The position numbers and the translations under genes were made by a program. Positions 8,808 through 18,334 of a stretch of DNA of 64,000 nucleotides are shown one piece after another. Below the pieces are notes generated by a model that was not told the origin of the DNA, did not search any database, and saw only the letters and a program-made list of their open reading frames with translations. This stretch comes from Altererythrobacter sp. H2 (GTDB lineage: Bacteria > Pseudomonadota > Alphaproteobacteria > Sphingomonadales > Sphingomonadaceae): assembly GCF_035319885.1 (NCBI RefSeq), contig NZ_CP141285.1, positions 1,736,001 to 1,800,000 on the forward strand, read 5' to 3'. Position 1 is the first letter of the stretch. Every line of letters begins with the position of its first letter.

Positions 8808-10010
8808 TCAGTAAATCAGGTATTCCCGGACCATGGCGATCCAGCTTGCCTCGTCGGCACTGGCGAGGTTGTCGAGTTCGTGCGGCGTCGCATTCGCATC
8901 ATCCACCCATTCCCGCAAGGCCGGGCCGCCGTTGATGACATCAATGGCGAGCCGGTCGAACTCGTACTCGTAGGGAAAATCGCGCCAGAGCGGGTAGTCC
9001 GGCCCGAGATTGCGGATGGCCTTGAAGGCGAGCGCCTGCAGACGCCACGGCCGGAAGGCATGGTGGCTGTAAAAGCTGCCTTCAGCATGGATCATCAGCG
9101 CGCTGCACAACTGGCCCGAATGCTTGTGGAAGGTCGGCGTGAACCAGCATTCCCGGATTGCGCAGCCAGCCAGCCACTCTGGTGCCAGACGCGCCATTTC
9201 GACCAGCACGCCGCGCGCATCGACGTCGGGAGCGCCGAACAGAACTTCCAATGGCCGGGTGGTGCCGCGCCCCTCGCTCAGGGTAGTCCCTTCCAGCATG
9301 ACCGTGCCGGCATAGGCCCGCGCCATGTTGACGTTTGCCGCGTTGGGGCTGGGATTGATCCATACCCGGCTTTCCGGCCAACCCTGGCCCGGGCCATCCG
9401 GCTGCCAGCCGTCCATGGCCACGACCCGGTAATCGAGGTCCAGTCCGAAGTGCTCCACGAACCAGTGGCCCATCTCGCCCATGGTCAGCCCGTGCCGCAT
9501 CGGCATCGGCGCGGCGCCTACGAAGCTCTCCTGCCCCGGCACCAGCAGGGTGCCTTCGACCGGGCGCCCGGCAGGATTGGGGCGGTCCAGCACCCAGACG
9601 CTCTTGTCCGCTTTAGCCGCCTCTTCCAGCAGGTAGAGAAGCGTGGTGACGAAGGTGTATATCCGGCAGCCCAGGTCTTGCAGGTCAAACAGGAAGACGT
9701 CCGCGCTGGCCATCATCTGCGCGGTCGGGCGGCGCACTTCGCCATAGAGGCTGAACACGGGGATACCGTAAAGCGGGTCGAGCTCGTCCTCGGTCTCGAC
9801 CATGTTGTCCTGCTTGTCGCCCTTGAGCCCGTGCTGCGGGCCGAAGGCGGAGGTCACGTTGACGCCCGCCGCGATCAGCGCATCAAGGCTGTGGGTGAGG
9901 TCAGCCGTCACCGAGGCCGGGTGCGCGACCAGAGCCACCCGCTTGCCCTCCAGTTCGCCGAGCATGGCGCGGTCGCCCAGCAAGCGGTCAATTCCGAACA
10001 GGACGGTCAT
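8808..10010 (-). CDS. DUF1343 protein, exo-beta-N-acetylmuramidase NamZ-like
   Basis: A ~400-residue member of DUF1343, the family to which the characterised exo-N-acetylmuramidase NamZ belongs; such enzymes trim N-acetylmuramic acid from cell-wall fragments. Typical segments are VALVAHPASV near residue 30, FGPQHGLKGDKQDN, the DLQDLGCRIYTF stretch and LDRPNPAGRPVEG. No signal peptide is visible, so it appears cytoplasmic here. The start MTVLFGIDRLL is chosen over an ATG ten codons upstream because GGAGG lies 7-8 bases ahead. The ATG overlaps the stop of the DOMON-like gene (ATGA), so the two are co-translated. Confidence 0.9.
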   Translation of the reverse strand: MTVLFGIDRLLGDRAMLGELEGKRVALVAHPASVTADLTHSLDALIAAGVNVTSAFGPQHGLKGDKQDNMVETEDELDPLYGIPVFSLYGEVRRPTAQMMASADVFLFDLQDLGCRIYTFVTTLLYLLEEAAKADKSVWVLDRPNPAGRPVEGTLLVPGQESFVGAAPMPMRHGLTMGEMGHWFVEHFGLDLDYRVVAMDGWQPDGPGQGWPESRVWINPSPNAANVNMARAYAGTVMLEGTTLSEGRGTTRPLEVLFGAPDVDARGVLVEMARLAPEWLAGCAIRECWFTPTFHKHSGQLCSALMIHAEGSFYSHHAFRPWRLQALAFKAIRNLGPDYPLWRDFPYEYEFDRLAIDVINGGPALREWVDDANATPHELDNLASADEASWIAMVREYLIY

Positions 10011-10528
10011 GCCCTTTCCTCCAGTCTGATCGTCCGGCATGCCTCTGCGTGGAACTCGGGCCTGCCTTCCGGGAATGCCAGCGCCCAGTATTGGATGTTG
10101 CCGCCCGCGTCCTCGATAATCGCGTTGAGGGCCACCTGTGCGGGAAGCAGCAGGGCAGATGCGATTGTTGCCTCAAGCACCATTTCCCGGTCGTGCTGCG
10201 AACAGGCAACCGCAATTGCCTCGACCGGCCCGTCGCGGCTGTTCAGCCGGAAATCGTCGAAATCATAGCAGGCCCAGCGACCGGACGGAGAGAGGTTGAA
10301 TTCGCGATAGCCCGGCCCGCCGTCTGGCCGCCAGAAAATCTCGCAGCAGGTTGTCTTCCACAGAAAATCCGTGCGTTCACTGGCCGCGTGAACCGGCACC
10401 TTGATCCGGGCGATATCGCCTTCGAAGCGGAACCGGGCGCGGCAGCCGGCCGCAGTCGGCGTGACGGAAGCGGAAACGGCGGTTATCGGCCCGGGTGCGC
10501 AATCGGGATGGAGGACAAGCTGGTGCAT
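10007..10528 (-). CDS. DOMON-like domain protein
   Basis: A 173-residue protein starting MHQLVLHPDCAPGPITAV. It resembles the DOMON-like beta-sandwich proteins known mainly from sphingomonads and relatives; DOMON folds bind heme or sugar ligands. Recognisable parts are LWKTTCCEIFWRPDGGPGY, EFNLSPSGRWACYDFDDFR and the C-terminal IQYWALAFPEGRPEFH. No signal peptide is seen. A long open frame continues upstream opposite tyrS, but that part is a shadow of tyrS and the ATG at 10528 is the sensible start. It is coupled to the DUF1343 gene by a four-base overlap, which suggests a shared role in sugar or cell-wall metabolism; this is inference. Confidence 0.82.
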   Translation of the reverse strand: MHQLVLHPDCAPGPITAVSASVTPTAAGCRARFRFEGDIARIKVPVHAASERTDFLWKTTCCEIFWRPDGGPGYREFNLSPSGRWACYDFDDFRLNSRDGPVEAIAVACSQHDREMVLEATIASALLLPAQVALNAIIEDAGGNIQYWALAFPEGRPEFHAEACRTIRLEERA

Positions 10529-10609
10529 CGGACCCAACCTTTGGCCCAAGGGCACCCCGCTCGCAAGGCACTTGGGAAAGCGGTTCCGCGCTGCTAGGGG
10601 CGCGCCATC

Positions 10610-11839
10610 ATGACCAGCTACCAGTCCGACCTGCTGCGCCTGCTCGACGAGCGGGGCTATATCCATCAGACGACCGATGCCGAGGGCCTCGATGCCCTCG
10701 CCAGCACGGCGATCGTGCCCGGCTACATCGGTTTCGACGCGACGGCCCCCAGCCTGCACATCGGCAGCCTGGTGCAGATCATGATGCTCCGCCGCCTCCA
10801 GCAGACCGGGCACAAGCCGGTGGTGGTCATGGGCGGCGGCACGACCCGGATCGGCGATCCGACCGGACGCGACGAGAGCCGCAAGATGCTGACCGATGAG
10901 GCCATCGAAGCCAACATCGCCGGTATCCGCACCGTGTTCGAAAAGCTGCTGGTGTTCGGAGACGGACCGACCGACGCGGTCATGGTCAACAACCAGGACT
11001 GGCTCGGCCAGCTTGGCTATATCGAGATGCTGCAAAAGGTTGGCACGCATTTCACCGTCAACCGGATGCTGTCGTTCGATTCGGTGCGGCTGCGGCTCGA
11101 GCGCGAGCAGCCGATGACCTTCCTCGAGTTCAATTACATGATCCTGCAAGGGTACGATTTCCGTCACCTCTCGCAGGAAATGGGCGTGCGCCTGCAGATG
11201 GGCGGCAGCGACCAATGGGGCAATATCGTCAACGGGGTGGAACTCGGCCGCCGGATGGATGGTGCGGAGCTGTTCGGCCTCACCACGCCGCTGCTCACCA
11301 CGGCAGACGGTGGCAAGATGGGCAAGACCGCCGCCGGTGCGGTCTGGCTCAACGAAGCGCAGCTGCCCGGCTACGATTTCTGGCAGTACTGGCGCAACTG
11401 TGACGACCGCGATGTCGGCCGGTTCCTGCGCCTGTTCACCGACCTGCCGCTTGACGAAATCGCCCGCCTCGAAGGGCTCGAAGGGGCGGAGATCAACGCG
11501 GCCAAGATCATGCTCGCCAACGAAGTGACAAGCCTGGTGCGGAGTCGCGACGTCGCTGACTTGGCCGAGGCCACCGCTCGCGAGACATTTGCCGGGGGCG
11601 GCGCAGGCGAAGGTCTTCCGACGCTTTCCGTGGGCAGCGAAGGCATGCGGATCGGCGCGATCCTGACCGAGCTCCGCTTCACTGCGTCCAACGGCGAGGC
11701 CAAGCGGAAGATCGGGGAAAATTCGGTGCGGCTTGACGACCAGCCCGTCAGCGATCCGGCCCTGCTGGTAACCGTGCCGGCAGGCGGCGAGGTGAAGCTC
11801 AGCCTGGGCAAGAAGAAACACGCCATCCTCACAGCCTGA
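10610..11839 (+). CDS. tyrS: tyrosine--tRNA ligase
   Basis: Class I aminoacyl-tRNA synthetase charging tRNA-Tyr. The HIGH motif appears as [11 protein letters not shown] near residue 50 and the KMSKS loop as the variant [10 protein letters not shown] near residue 235, as is normal for bacterial TyrRS. An S4-like RNA-binding end ([19 protein letters not shown]) closes the 409-residue protein. It is divergent from the DOMON-like gene with an 81-base gap that must hold both promoters. Essential housekeeping gene. Confidence 0.98.
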   Translation: MTSYQSDLLRLLDERGYIHQTTDAEGLDALASTAIVPGYIGFDATAPSLHIGSLVQIMMLRRLQQTGHKPVVVMGGGTTRIGDPTGRDESRKMLTDEAIEANIAGIRTVFEKLLVFGDGPTDAVMVNNQDWLGQLGYIEMLQKVGTHFTVNRMLSFDSVRLRLEREQPMTFLEFNYMILQGYDFRHLSQEMGVRLQMGGSDQWGNIVNGVELGRRMDGAELFGLTTPLLTTADGGKMGKTAAGAVWLNEAQLPGYDFWQYWRNCDDRDVGRFLRLFTDLPLDEIARLEGLEGAEINAAKIMLANEVTSLVRSRDVADLAEATARETFAGGGAGEGLPTLSVGSEGMRIGAILTELRFTASNGEAKRKIGENSVRLDDQPVSDPALLVTVPAGGEVKLSLGKKKHAILTA

Positions 11840-11939
11840 ACTCACAAAAGTTAAGCGGTCAGAGCTTTCCTTTACCAAATCGCAGCCTTTCGGGGGCATT
11901 TGCGGAGTTCGCAGTCGTCAGCCAGGAGGACCTTTGCCT

Positions 11940-12278
11940 GTGACAGTTGGAGCAAGCCTGAGCGTTACCGACCTGCGCCGAGCGGCGCGGCACCCGGTCG
12001 ATTACCCGGTGATCGGGGAGCACCCGAGTCGCGGTGATATCAAGCTGCACATCTGCAATATGTCGGCGCATGGCTTCATGGTCGATGATGCGGCCGATCT
12101 TTCCCGCGGCGACCGGGTTATCATCCGCCTTCCCGTGGTGGGACGGATCGAAGCCTATGTGATCTGGGCGCGTGACGAACGCGCCGGCTTCCAGTTCGAA
12201 CGGATCATCCGGCTGGACGATTTCATGCTGGTAATCGACCAGCTCCAGCCCAATCCCAGGCTGCGCCGGACGCGCTAG
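11940..12278 (+). CDS. PilZ domain protein, possible c-di-GMP receptor
   Basis: A ~112-residue single-domain protein. The two c-di-GMP-contacting motifs of PilZ domains are visible: an arginine cluster RRAARHPV near the N-terminus and NMSAHGF ([DN]xSxxG type) about 25 residues later. Single-domain PilZ proteins usually act as adaptors that pass the second-messenger signal to motility, cellulose or cell-cycle targets. A GGAGG site at 11925-11929 precedes either a TTG at 11934 or the GTG at 11940; I prefer the GTG for codon type, but spacing does not decide. Confidence 0.85.
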   Translation: MTVGASLSVTDLRRAARHPVDYPVIGEHPSRGDIKLHICNMSAHGFMVDDAADLSRGDRVIIRLPVVGRIEAYVIWARDERAGFQFERIIRLDDFMLVIDQLQPNPRLRRTR

Positions 12279-12341
12279 AAGTCCTTTGGCCGGTCAAAGT
12301 ACCGGCTCCTTTCCATCAGCCTTGCGCCCTGCCATGGACGG

Positions 12342-13634
12342 GTGGTGAACGAACCAACCCATCCCCTGCGCGTCGCGAATTTCCGCGCCTACCTGATTTC
12401 CCGGCTGAGCATGACGCTCGCGCAGTATGCCATGCTGCTGATCATCGGCTGGCAAACCTACAACATAGCGCGTGACGCCGGACAGGGAGTCGCTGCGGCG
12501 TCGGGGCAGCTGGCGCTGATCGGGCTGCTCCAGTTCCTGCCGCTGTTCGTGATCACCCCATTTGCGGGCCTTGCCGCCGACCGGCTCGACCGGCGCAATG
12601 TCGCGCGGGCGATGATTGTCCTGCAATTGTTCGGGGCGGCGGTCCTGCTCTGGTTCACCTGGCAGGACGCGATGACCCTGCCGGTGCTTTATAGCGTTGC
12701 GATACTCCTGGGCATCGCGAGGGGCTTCGTCGGCCCGGCCCTGTCTGCCCTCGCCCCCAATCTGGTGCCCAAGGCGATCCTGCCCAACGCCATCGCCCTG
12801 TCCTCCATCGCCTGGCAGACGGGCATGATTGTGGGTCCGGGTCTGGGGGGCTACTTTTACGCGATTGAGCCGGCCCTGCCTTATGCCGCAGCCGTTGCCC
12901 TGTACGCCATCGGCCTCATCGCGGCCTACCAGATCGGCGCCGTGCCCAAAACGGTCATTACCGGGGCGCAGCGCCCGATCGGGCAGATCATCGACGGGCT
13001 GCGCTATGTCGTGCGCAACAAGATGGTCCTCAGCACGATCACGCTGGACCTGTTCGCGGTGTTCCTGGCCGGGGCCACAGCGCTGTTTCCCGTCTATGCC
13101 CGCGACATCCTGCAGGTGGGGGCAACCGGGTTGAGCCAGCTTGCCATGGCCCCCGCCATCGGCGCTGCGCTGACGGCGCTGTGGTTCAGCTTCCGGCCGC
13201 TCAAAACCAATGTCGGCCCCAAGATGCTGGGCGCGGTGGCGGTGTTTGCCGTGGCTACCATCGTGTTCGGGCTTTCCACATCGATGCCGCTCAGCCTCAT
13301 GGCGCTGTTCGTGATCGGCGCAGCAGACATGTTCAGCGTCTATATCCGCCAGTCGCTGGTTCAGTTGCATACGCCGGATGACAAGCGCGGGCGGGTCTCC
13401 TCGGTCAGCCACCTGACCATCAGTGCATCGAACGAATTCGGTGACTTCTTTTCGGGCAGCCTCGCCTTCGTGATCGGGCCGGTCGCCGCCGTGGTGATCG
13501 GCGGAGCCGGGGCGCTGGTGACAGTGGTCATATGGTCAACAATTTTTCCGGTCCTGCGGACCACGCGGACCTTTGACCCACCTGACGAATTGGTAGAGAA
13601 AGACAACGACCCTCATTTCAGGAGCCCGCCATGA
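12342..13634 (+). CDS. MFS transporter, EntS-like exporter family
   Basis: A 430-residue integral membrane transporter with about twelve hydrophobic stretches. [18 protein letters not shown] at the start and the loop [16 protein letters not shown] (motif A) after helix 2 match the EntS/MFS_3 group of drug or siderophore exporters. The start is one of two adjacent GTG codons; no clear ribosome site precedes them. The gene overlaps cysK by four bases (ATGA), so it is the first gene of an operon with cysK and a dienelactone hydrolase. A role in cysteine or thiol export is only suggested by that linkage. Confidence 0.85.
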   Translation: MVNEPTHPLRVANFRAYLISRLSMTLAQYAMLLIIGWQTYNIARDAGQGVAAASGQLALIGLLQFLPLFVITPFAGLAADRLDRRNVARAMIVLQLFGAAVLLWFTWQDAMTLPVLYSVAILLGIARGFVGPALSALAPNLVPKAILPNAIALSSIAWQTGMIVGPGLGGYFYAIEPALPYAAAVALYAIGLIAAYQIGAVPKTVITGAQRPIGQIIDGLRYVVRNKMVLSTITLDLFAVFLAGATALFPVYARDILQVGATGLSQLAMAPAIGAALTALWFSFRPLKTNVGPKMLGAVAVFAVATIVFGLSTSMPLSLMALFVIGAADMFSVYIRQSLVQLHTPDDKRGRVSSVSHLTISASNEFGDFFSGSLAFVIGPVAAVVIGGAGALVTVVIWSTIFPVLRTTRTFDPPDELVEKDNDPHFRSPP

Positions 13635-14551
13635 AGGCCGACAGCATCCTCGCCACTATCGGCAATACGCCGCACATCCGCCTGTCCCGCCTGTTCCCGG
13701 ATCACGAAGTCTGGGTGAAGAACGAGCGCGGTAACCCGGGCGGATCGATCAAGGACCGGATCGGGCTTGCCATGATCGAGGATGCCGAACGCAGCGGCGC
13801 ACTCAAGCCGGGCGGCACGATCATCGAGCCGACCAGTGGCAACACCGGCATTGGCCTCGCCATGGTGGCAGCGGTCAAGGGGTACAAGCTGGTCCTGGTC
13901 ATGCCCGAAAGCATGAGCCTTGAACGGCGGCGGCTGATGCTGGCCTATGGTGCCAGCTTCGATCTGACCCCGCGTGAAAAAGGCATGAAGGGGGCCATCG
14001 AACGCGCCTCTGAACTGGTGGCAAGCACACCCGGAGCATGGATGCCCAGCCAGTTCGACAATGACGCCAACTGGAAGGTTCACGTCGCCACCACAGCAAA
14101 GGAAATTCTCGCCGATTTCAGCGACTCGCCGATCGACGCGATGATTACCGGGGTCGGCACCGGCGGCCACCTGACCGGCTGCGCTGAAGAACTGAAGCGC
14201 CAATGGCCGCAGATGAAAGCCTGGGCAGTCGAGCCGGAGCTTTCGCCCGTCATCAGCGGCGGCCAGCCCGGCCCGCACCCGATCCAGGGCATCGGGGCCG
14301 GTTTCATTCCCGGCAACCTGCACACCCAGGCGATCGACGGGGCGATCCAGGTGGATGCCGAATCGGCCAAGGACATGGCCCGTCGCTGCGCCAGCGAGGA
14401 AGGGATGCTGGTCGGGATTTCGAGTGGCGCAACGCTGGCAGCCATCGCCAAAAAGCTGCCCGAATTGCCCGCCGGTTCGCGCGTGCTCGGCTTCAACTAT
14501 GACACCGGCGAACGTTACCTTTCGGTGCCGGACTTCCTGCCAGTCGAATGA
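13631..14551 (+). CDS. cysK: cysteine synthase A
   Basis: Pyridoxal-phosphate enzyme that makes cysteine from O-acetylserine and sulfide. The PLP-binding lysine is in [14 protein letters not shown], the substrate-binding loop in [14 protein letters not shown] and the phosphate-binding glycines in [10 protein letters not shown]. The length of 306 residues is normal. An AGGAG ribosome site lies within the end of the upstream transporter gene, with which it overlaps, and its stop overlaps the start of the hydrolase gene. Confidence 0.97.
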   Translation: MKADSILATIGNTPHIRLSRLFPDHEVWVKNERGNPGGSIKDRIGLAMIEDAERSGALKPGGTIIEPTSGNTGIGLAMVAAVKGYKLVLVMPESMSLERRRLMLAYGASFDLTPREKGMKGAIERASELVASTPGAWMPSQFDNDANWKVHVATTAKEILADFSDSPIDAMITGVGTGGHLTGCAEELKRQWPQMKAWAVEPELSPVISGGQPGPHPIQGIGAGFIPGNLHTQAIDGAIQVDAESAKDMARRCASEEGMLVGISSGATLAAIAKKLPELPAGSRVLGFNYDTGERYLSVPDFLPVE

Positions 14552-15245
14552 GCTTCGAAGCTGTCGATTACCGTGACGGCGGTCTTTCGCTGTCAGGGAA
14601 ACTCGTCCGCCCACAGGGAACGCCGCTGGCGGCGGTCGCCGTGTTTCCGACGATCATGAATGCGACCCCCGCAGTCGAGGCAAAGGCGCGGGCTCTGGCC
14701 GAGTCCGGCTATCTGGCCCTGATCTGCGATTTTTACGGGCACACTCCGGCCAGCTTCGAGGATGCGCTGGCCCTGGCGAACGGATTGCGCCGTGACAGCC
14801 GGGTATATCGCGCACGCTTGCGCGCCGGGCTCGCTGCGTTGCAGCAGGTAGCCCCGATAAGCCCTTGCTCGCAATTGGCTTCTGCATGGGCGGGCAGGCC
14901 GTGCTTGAGCTCGCCCGTGACGGGGCTGACCTCGCCGCAGTTGTCAGCTTCCACGGCCTGCTCGACACAGCTGCGCCGGCTCAACCGGGTATGGTCAGGG
15001 CGCGCATCCTGGTCTGTCACGGCGACGCAGACCCGCTGGTGCCGCGCGAACAGGTGATGGCGTTTTGGCAGGAAATGGATCGCGCAGGAGCCGATTGGCA
15101 CTTTCACAGCTACAGTGGGGTCGTTCACGGTTTCACCAACCCGAACCCGCCGCCGGGCAACGCGGCGGTGGCCTTCAACGCAAGCGCCGACCGCCAGAGT
15201 TGGCAATCGGCGCTTTCCCTGTTTGAGGAGGTACTTGGCGGTTAG
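14548..15245 (+). pseudogene. dienelactone hydrolase family protein, frameshifted
   Basis: An alpha/beta-hydrolase of the dienelactone hydrolase family split in two frames. The first frame starts [17 protein letters not shown] and keeps family similarity to about position 14850. The second frame carries the nucleophile elbow IGFCMGGQAV (cysteine as nucleophile), the acid region CHGDADPLVP and the histidine in VVHGFTNPN. Inserting one base in the CCCC run at 14852-14855 would join them as LQQVAP-DKPLLAIGFCMGG, giving a normal ~232-residue protein. Either the gene is broken or the base is a homopolymer sequencing error; the perfect preservation of all catalytic residues on both sides favours error or a very recent mutation. 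Third gene of the MFS-cysK operon. Confidence 0.85.
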
Positions 15246-17047
15246 GCCGCTGTCTGGAACGCCTCCTCGCCCAGCGCCATCATGCTGTCCGCGCCCGCTT
15301 CCAGCTTGCGGCGTAGAGCGCCGGCGTCGGGGATGAAGCGGTCCATGTAATACTGCGCCGTCGCAATCTTGGCTTCGTAGAACGCCTTGTCCTCGCCGAC
15401 TTCGGCCAGCCTGGCCTGCGCCACTTTGGCCATCCGCAGCCACATCAGGCCGAGGGCCACGATGCCCATGATGTGCATGTAATGGTGCGCGCCTGCGCCA
15501 AGGTGGTTGGGATTGGCCATGGCGTTCTGCATGAACCACATGGTCGCCGCCTGCTGCTCGCCGAGCGCCTTTTCCAGCTTTTCTGCCAGCGGGCCGAGCA
15601 CGGCATCACCCTTGGCGGCGGCGATCTCTTCGCCCACCATCCTGAAAAACGCCTGCACCGCCGCGCCGCCGTTCTGGCCCAGCTTGCGGCCGCACAGGTC
15701 CATCGCCTGCACGCCATTGGTGCCTTCATAGATCATAGCGATGCGGGCATCGCGCACGAACTGGCTCATGCCCCATTCCTCGACATAGCCATGCCCGCCG
15801 AACACCTGCTGCATGTTGGTGGCGACGTCATAACCCTTGTCAGTGCCGTAGCCCTTGATCACCGGCGTCAGCAGCCCGATCAGCGCATCGGCATCGGCCC
15901 GTTCCTGCTCGGTCGGAGCCTTGTGGCTGAGATCGACCAGCAGCGCGCCCCACAGGCACAGCGCCCGCATGGCTTCGGTGAAAGCCTTGCCGTCCATCAG
16001 CATGCGGCGCACGTCGGGATGAACGAAGATCGGATCGGCCTTGGCCTCAGGCTCTGCCGGGCCGGTCAGCGCGCGGCCCTGCCGCCGGTCGAGCGCATAA
16101 GCGACTGCGTTCTGGTAGGCGACTTCGGCCTGGGCATAGCCCTGGATGCCGACGCCGAGGCGGGCGGCGTTCATCATGATGAACATGGCGGCGAGGCCCT
16201 TGTTTTCCTCGCCCACCAGCCAGCCTTTCGCGCCGTCATAGTTGAGGACGCAGGTCGCATTGCCGTGGATGCCCATCTTGTGCTCGATCGAGCCGCAGGA
16301 GACGGCGTTGCGCTCGCCCACCGAGCCGTCGGCGTTGACGAGGAACTTGGGCACCACGAACAGCGAAATGCCCTTGGTGCTGTCAGGTGCACCGGGGGTC
16401 TTGGCCAGGACCAGGTGGACGATGTTCTCGGTCAGGTCATGCTCGCCCGCCGAGATGAAGATCTTGGTGCCGGTGATCGCATAGCTGCCATCGCCGTTCG
16501 GCTCTGCCTTGGTCCGTATCATGCCAAGGTCGGTGCCGCAATGCGGCTCGGTCAGGTTCATGGTGCCGGACCATTCGCCCGCAATCATCTTGGGCAGATA
16601 CATCGCCTGCTGCTCGGGCGAACCCTTGGCCAGCAAGGCCGCCGACGCGCCCGCAGTGAGGCCCGGATACATGGCGAAGGCCTGGTTGGCGGTGCCGGTG
16701 AACTCCTCGATTACCATGCCCAGAACGTGCGGCATGCCCTGCCCGCCAAAGGCCTCTGGCTGTGAAATCGTGCCCCAACCGCTTTCACGGTACTGGCGGT
16801 AGGCTTCCTTGAACCCTGTCGGGGTCGTCACGCTGCCATCGGGATGACGGGTGCAGCCCTCCAGGTCGCCTGTCTGGTTGAGCGGAGCGAGCACTTCGCT
16901 GCAGAACCGGCCGGCTTCGTTGATCACCGTATCGATCATGTCGGGCGTGGCGCTCTCGAAGCCGGGCAGGTTGCCGTAGCTGGCAAGATCCAGCACCTCG
17001 TTGACGATGAAGCGGGTGTCGCGGGTGGGGGCGGTATAGGTGGGCAT
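15242..17047 (-). CDS. acyl-CoA dehydrogenase, DmdC-like long type
   Basis: A 601-residue FAD-dependent acyl-CoA dehydrogenase, which introduces a double bond next to the thioester in fatty-acid or related breakdown. The FAD/substrate segment MNLTEPHCGTDLGMIRTKAEP and the C-terminal IYEGTNGVQAMDL motif are clear, and an extra C-terminal domain of ~130 residues separates it from ordinary 380-residue enzymes. This long form includes the 3-methylmercaptopropionyl-CoA dehydrogenases (DmdC) and relatives; real substrate unknown. It lies 32 bases downstream of the MerR gene, probably in the same transcript. Confidence 0.93.
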   Translation of the reverse strand: MPTYTAPTRDTRFIVNEVLDLASYGNLPGFESATPDMIDTVINEAGRFCSEVLAPLNQTGDLEGCTRHPDGSVTTPTGFKEAYRQYRESGWGTISQPEAFGGQGMPHVLGMVIEEFTGTANQAFAMYPGLTAGASAALLAKGSPEQQAMYLPKMIAGEWSGTMNLTEPHCGTDLGMIRTKAEPNGDGSYAITGTKIFISAGEHDLTENIVHLVLAKTPGAPDSTKGISLFVVPKFLVNADGSVGERNAVSCGSIEHKMGIHGNATCVLNYDGAKGWLVGEENKGLAAMFIMMNAARLGVGIQGYAQAEVAYQNAVAYALDRRQGRALTGPAEPEAKADPIFVHPDVRRMLMDGKAFTEAMRALCLWGALLVDLSHKAPTEQERADADALIGLLTPVIKGYGTDKGYDVATNMQQVFGGHGYVEEWGMSQFVRDARIAMIYEGTNGVQAMDLCGRKLGQNGGAAVQAFFRMVGEEIAAAKGDAVLGPLAEKLEKALGEQQAATMWFMQNAMANPNHLGAGAHHYMHIMGIVALGLMWLRMAKVAQARLAEVGEDKAFYEAKIATAQYYMDRFIPDAGALRRKLEAGADSMMALGEEAFQTAA

Positions 17048-17079
17048 CGTAATGTCCTTGGGTCAGTCAGGTGTGCGGG

Positions 17080-17553
17080 TCAGCTGTTGCCGGGTGTGAG
17101 CTTTTCGATGAGCTTCACGAACTCGGTCAGTTCCTTGATCGACGAATCGATATCGGCGCGCTGGCGCTTGAGCTTGGCGATATGCGTGCGGCATTTCTCG
17201 ACCGTCACGCGGCGCTGCTCAGCGCGGCCATCGCCCAGATCGTACAGGTCGATCATCTCGCGGATTTCGATCAGGCTGAAGCCGACGTTCTTGGCGCGCA
17301 TGATCCACGCAAGCCGCGCCCGGTCCCGCTTCGAATAGACGCGGGTGAGACCGATGCGTTGCGGCGCGATCAGGCCTTCGTCCTCGTAAAAGCGGAGCGC
17401 ACGCGCGGTGCAGTCAAACTCTTCGGTCAGGTCTGAAATCGAGTACTGTTCGCGCTCAAGCTTGTCAGGGCGATCAAGGTGTGCGCCCTTGTGCTGGTCG
17501 TTCGCTTGACCGGCTTCGGCTGGACTGGCTGGACTGGGGCTGGCTGGCGTCAT
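17080..17553 (-). CDS. MerR-family transcriptional regulator of acyl-CoA metabolism
   Basis: A 157-residue MerR-type regulator. After a Pro/Ala/Ser-rich head, the winged helix-turn-helix reads YSISDLTEEFDCTARALRFYEDEGLIAP (about residues 37-64), followed by the long dimerisation helix. It lacks the clustered metal-binding cysteines of MerR/CueR and matches the branch that controls branched-chain or fatty acyl-CoA degradation (LiuR-like). The ATG at 17553 is used because the open frame further upstream is a shadow of hisI. A palindrome at 17573-17588 just ahead of the start is a likely operator, so it probably regulates itself and the acyl-CoA dehydrogenase. Confidence 0.9.
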   Translation of the reverse strand: MTPASPSPASPAEAGQANDQHKGAHLDRPDKLEREQYSISDLTEEFDCTARALRFYEDEGLIAPQRIGLTRVYSKRDRARLAWIMRAKNVGFSLIEIREMIDLYDLGDGRAEQRRVTVEKCRTHIAKLKRQRADIDSSIKELTEFVKLIEKLTPGNS

Positions 17554-17572
17554 GCCATGTTGATAACTTTCC

Positions 17573-17588
17573 TTTACGTAAACGTCAA
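17573..17588. promoter_or_regulatory. putative operator of the MerR/LiuR-like regulator
   Basis: TTTACGTAAACGTCAA is an imperfect inverted repeat (half-sites TTTACGT and ACGTCAA around AA). It sits 20 bases ahead of the regulator's ATG and overlaps the end of hisI. Sites of this TTKACGT-N2-ACGTMAA form are known for LiuR-type MerR regulators of acyl-CoA catabolism in Proteobacteria. Assignment rests on sequence and position only. Confidence 0.6.
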
Positions 17589-17944
17589 GTGGCCACCCGG
17601 ACCAGCCGGCCCTGCTCCAGCCGCCGGTAGAAGCAGTTGCGCGCGCCTGTGTGGCAAGCCGGCCCCGCAGGCCGGCACCGCAGGACCAGCGCATCCTGAT
17701 CGCAATCCACCAGAATCTCGATCACTTCGAGTACGTGACCGGAGGTCTCGCCCTTCTTCCACAAGGCTTGCCGCGAACGGGACCAGAAGTGGGCCACGCC
17801 GGTTTCCTGCGTGAGCGCGAGCGCCTCGGCGTTCATCCAGGCCAGCATCAGGGGAGACGAATCGTCCGCGTCAACCGCCATGGCCGCGAGCAGGCCCTGG
17901 CCGTCGAATCGAGGCATGAAGGCCTCGCCCTGTTCGCGTTCCAT
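17585..17944 (-). CDS. hisI: phosphoribosyl-AMP cyclohydrolase
   Basis: Third step of histidine biosynthesis: opens the adenine ring of phosphoribosyl-AMP. The single-domain form (no HisE fusion) is typical of alphaproteobacteria. Family motifs include [27 protein letters not shown] and the Zn/Mg-binding region DCDQDALVL with [13 protein letters not shown]. The start is uncertain: ATG at 17944 is used, but a TTG at 17965 could add seven residues. Its last bases overlap the putative MerR operator, so regulator binding could also roadblock hisI transcription. Confidence 0.93.
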   Translation of the reverse strand: MEREQGEAFMPRFDGQGLLAAMAVDADDSSPLMLAWMNAEALALTQETGVAHFWSRSRQALWKKGETSGHVLEVIEILVDCDQDALVLRCRPAGPACHTGARNCFYRRLEQGRLVRVAT

Positions 17945-17965
17945 TGTTTCAGCTTTGGAGGACAA

Positions 17966-18334
17966 ATCGGATTACCTAGGAGAATGTGACGGGCCGCACT
18001 TACCGCTTGTTGCACAATAAGCACAGATGGGCTGCAAAATCGGTCGCATGGTGCGAACCGTCTTTAAACATCGGACCGCGAGTGGGAAACGTTTCATCGC
18101 GGCCTTCGGGCCGCCCGCCAAGCCAGCGGCGTCATCAGAGCGCCAGGTTCAGGGGGCCGGAGTGCTGCCGGCGCAAGCCAGGCGCCTCCACACAAGATGA
18201 GGGATCGGACCCTGGCGACTTCATGGGGGTGGGGTCGCTTTTGCCGCAAGGCGGGTTCAGACAATTTCGTCACGTGGGCGCCCGGAGTCTCAAGACTCCG
18301 GGCGTTTCGTTTGGGCCCACTTCCGTGAAGGGTC
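17966..18334. other. 369-base intergenic region with strong RNA structure
   Basis: No believable protein gene lies between hisI and comF. The stretch contains a GCGGCC-TTCG-GGCCGC tetraloop hairpin near 18099-18114, several further GC-rich inverted repeats, and on the plus strand it ends in a perfect terminator hairpin at 18279-18312. A TTGCAC box followed about 17 bases later by TGCAAAAT (about 18012-18042) could be a promoter. Together this looks like a ~265-nt non-coding RNA gene on the plus strand. I compared it from memory with tmRNA, 6S RNA, RNase P RNA and SRP RNA and could not match any. Confidence 0.4.
18279..18312 (+). terminator. intrinsic terminator
   Basis: CGCCCGGAGTCT and AGACTCCGGGCG form a perfect 12-base stem with a tiny loop, followed directly by GTTTCGTTT. 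The T-rich tail is on the plus side only, so it terminates plus-strand transcription, yet no plus-strand protein gene lies upstream. It therefore points to a non-coding transcript in 18040-18280. Confidence 0.7.

Noticed and set aside
10529-11899. Long minus-strand frame extending the DOMON-like gene across tyrS
   Set aside because: It is antisense to a clear essential gene and has no homology; high GC produces such long shadow frames throughout the window.
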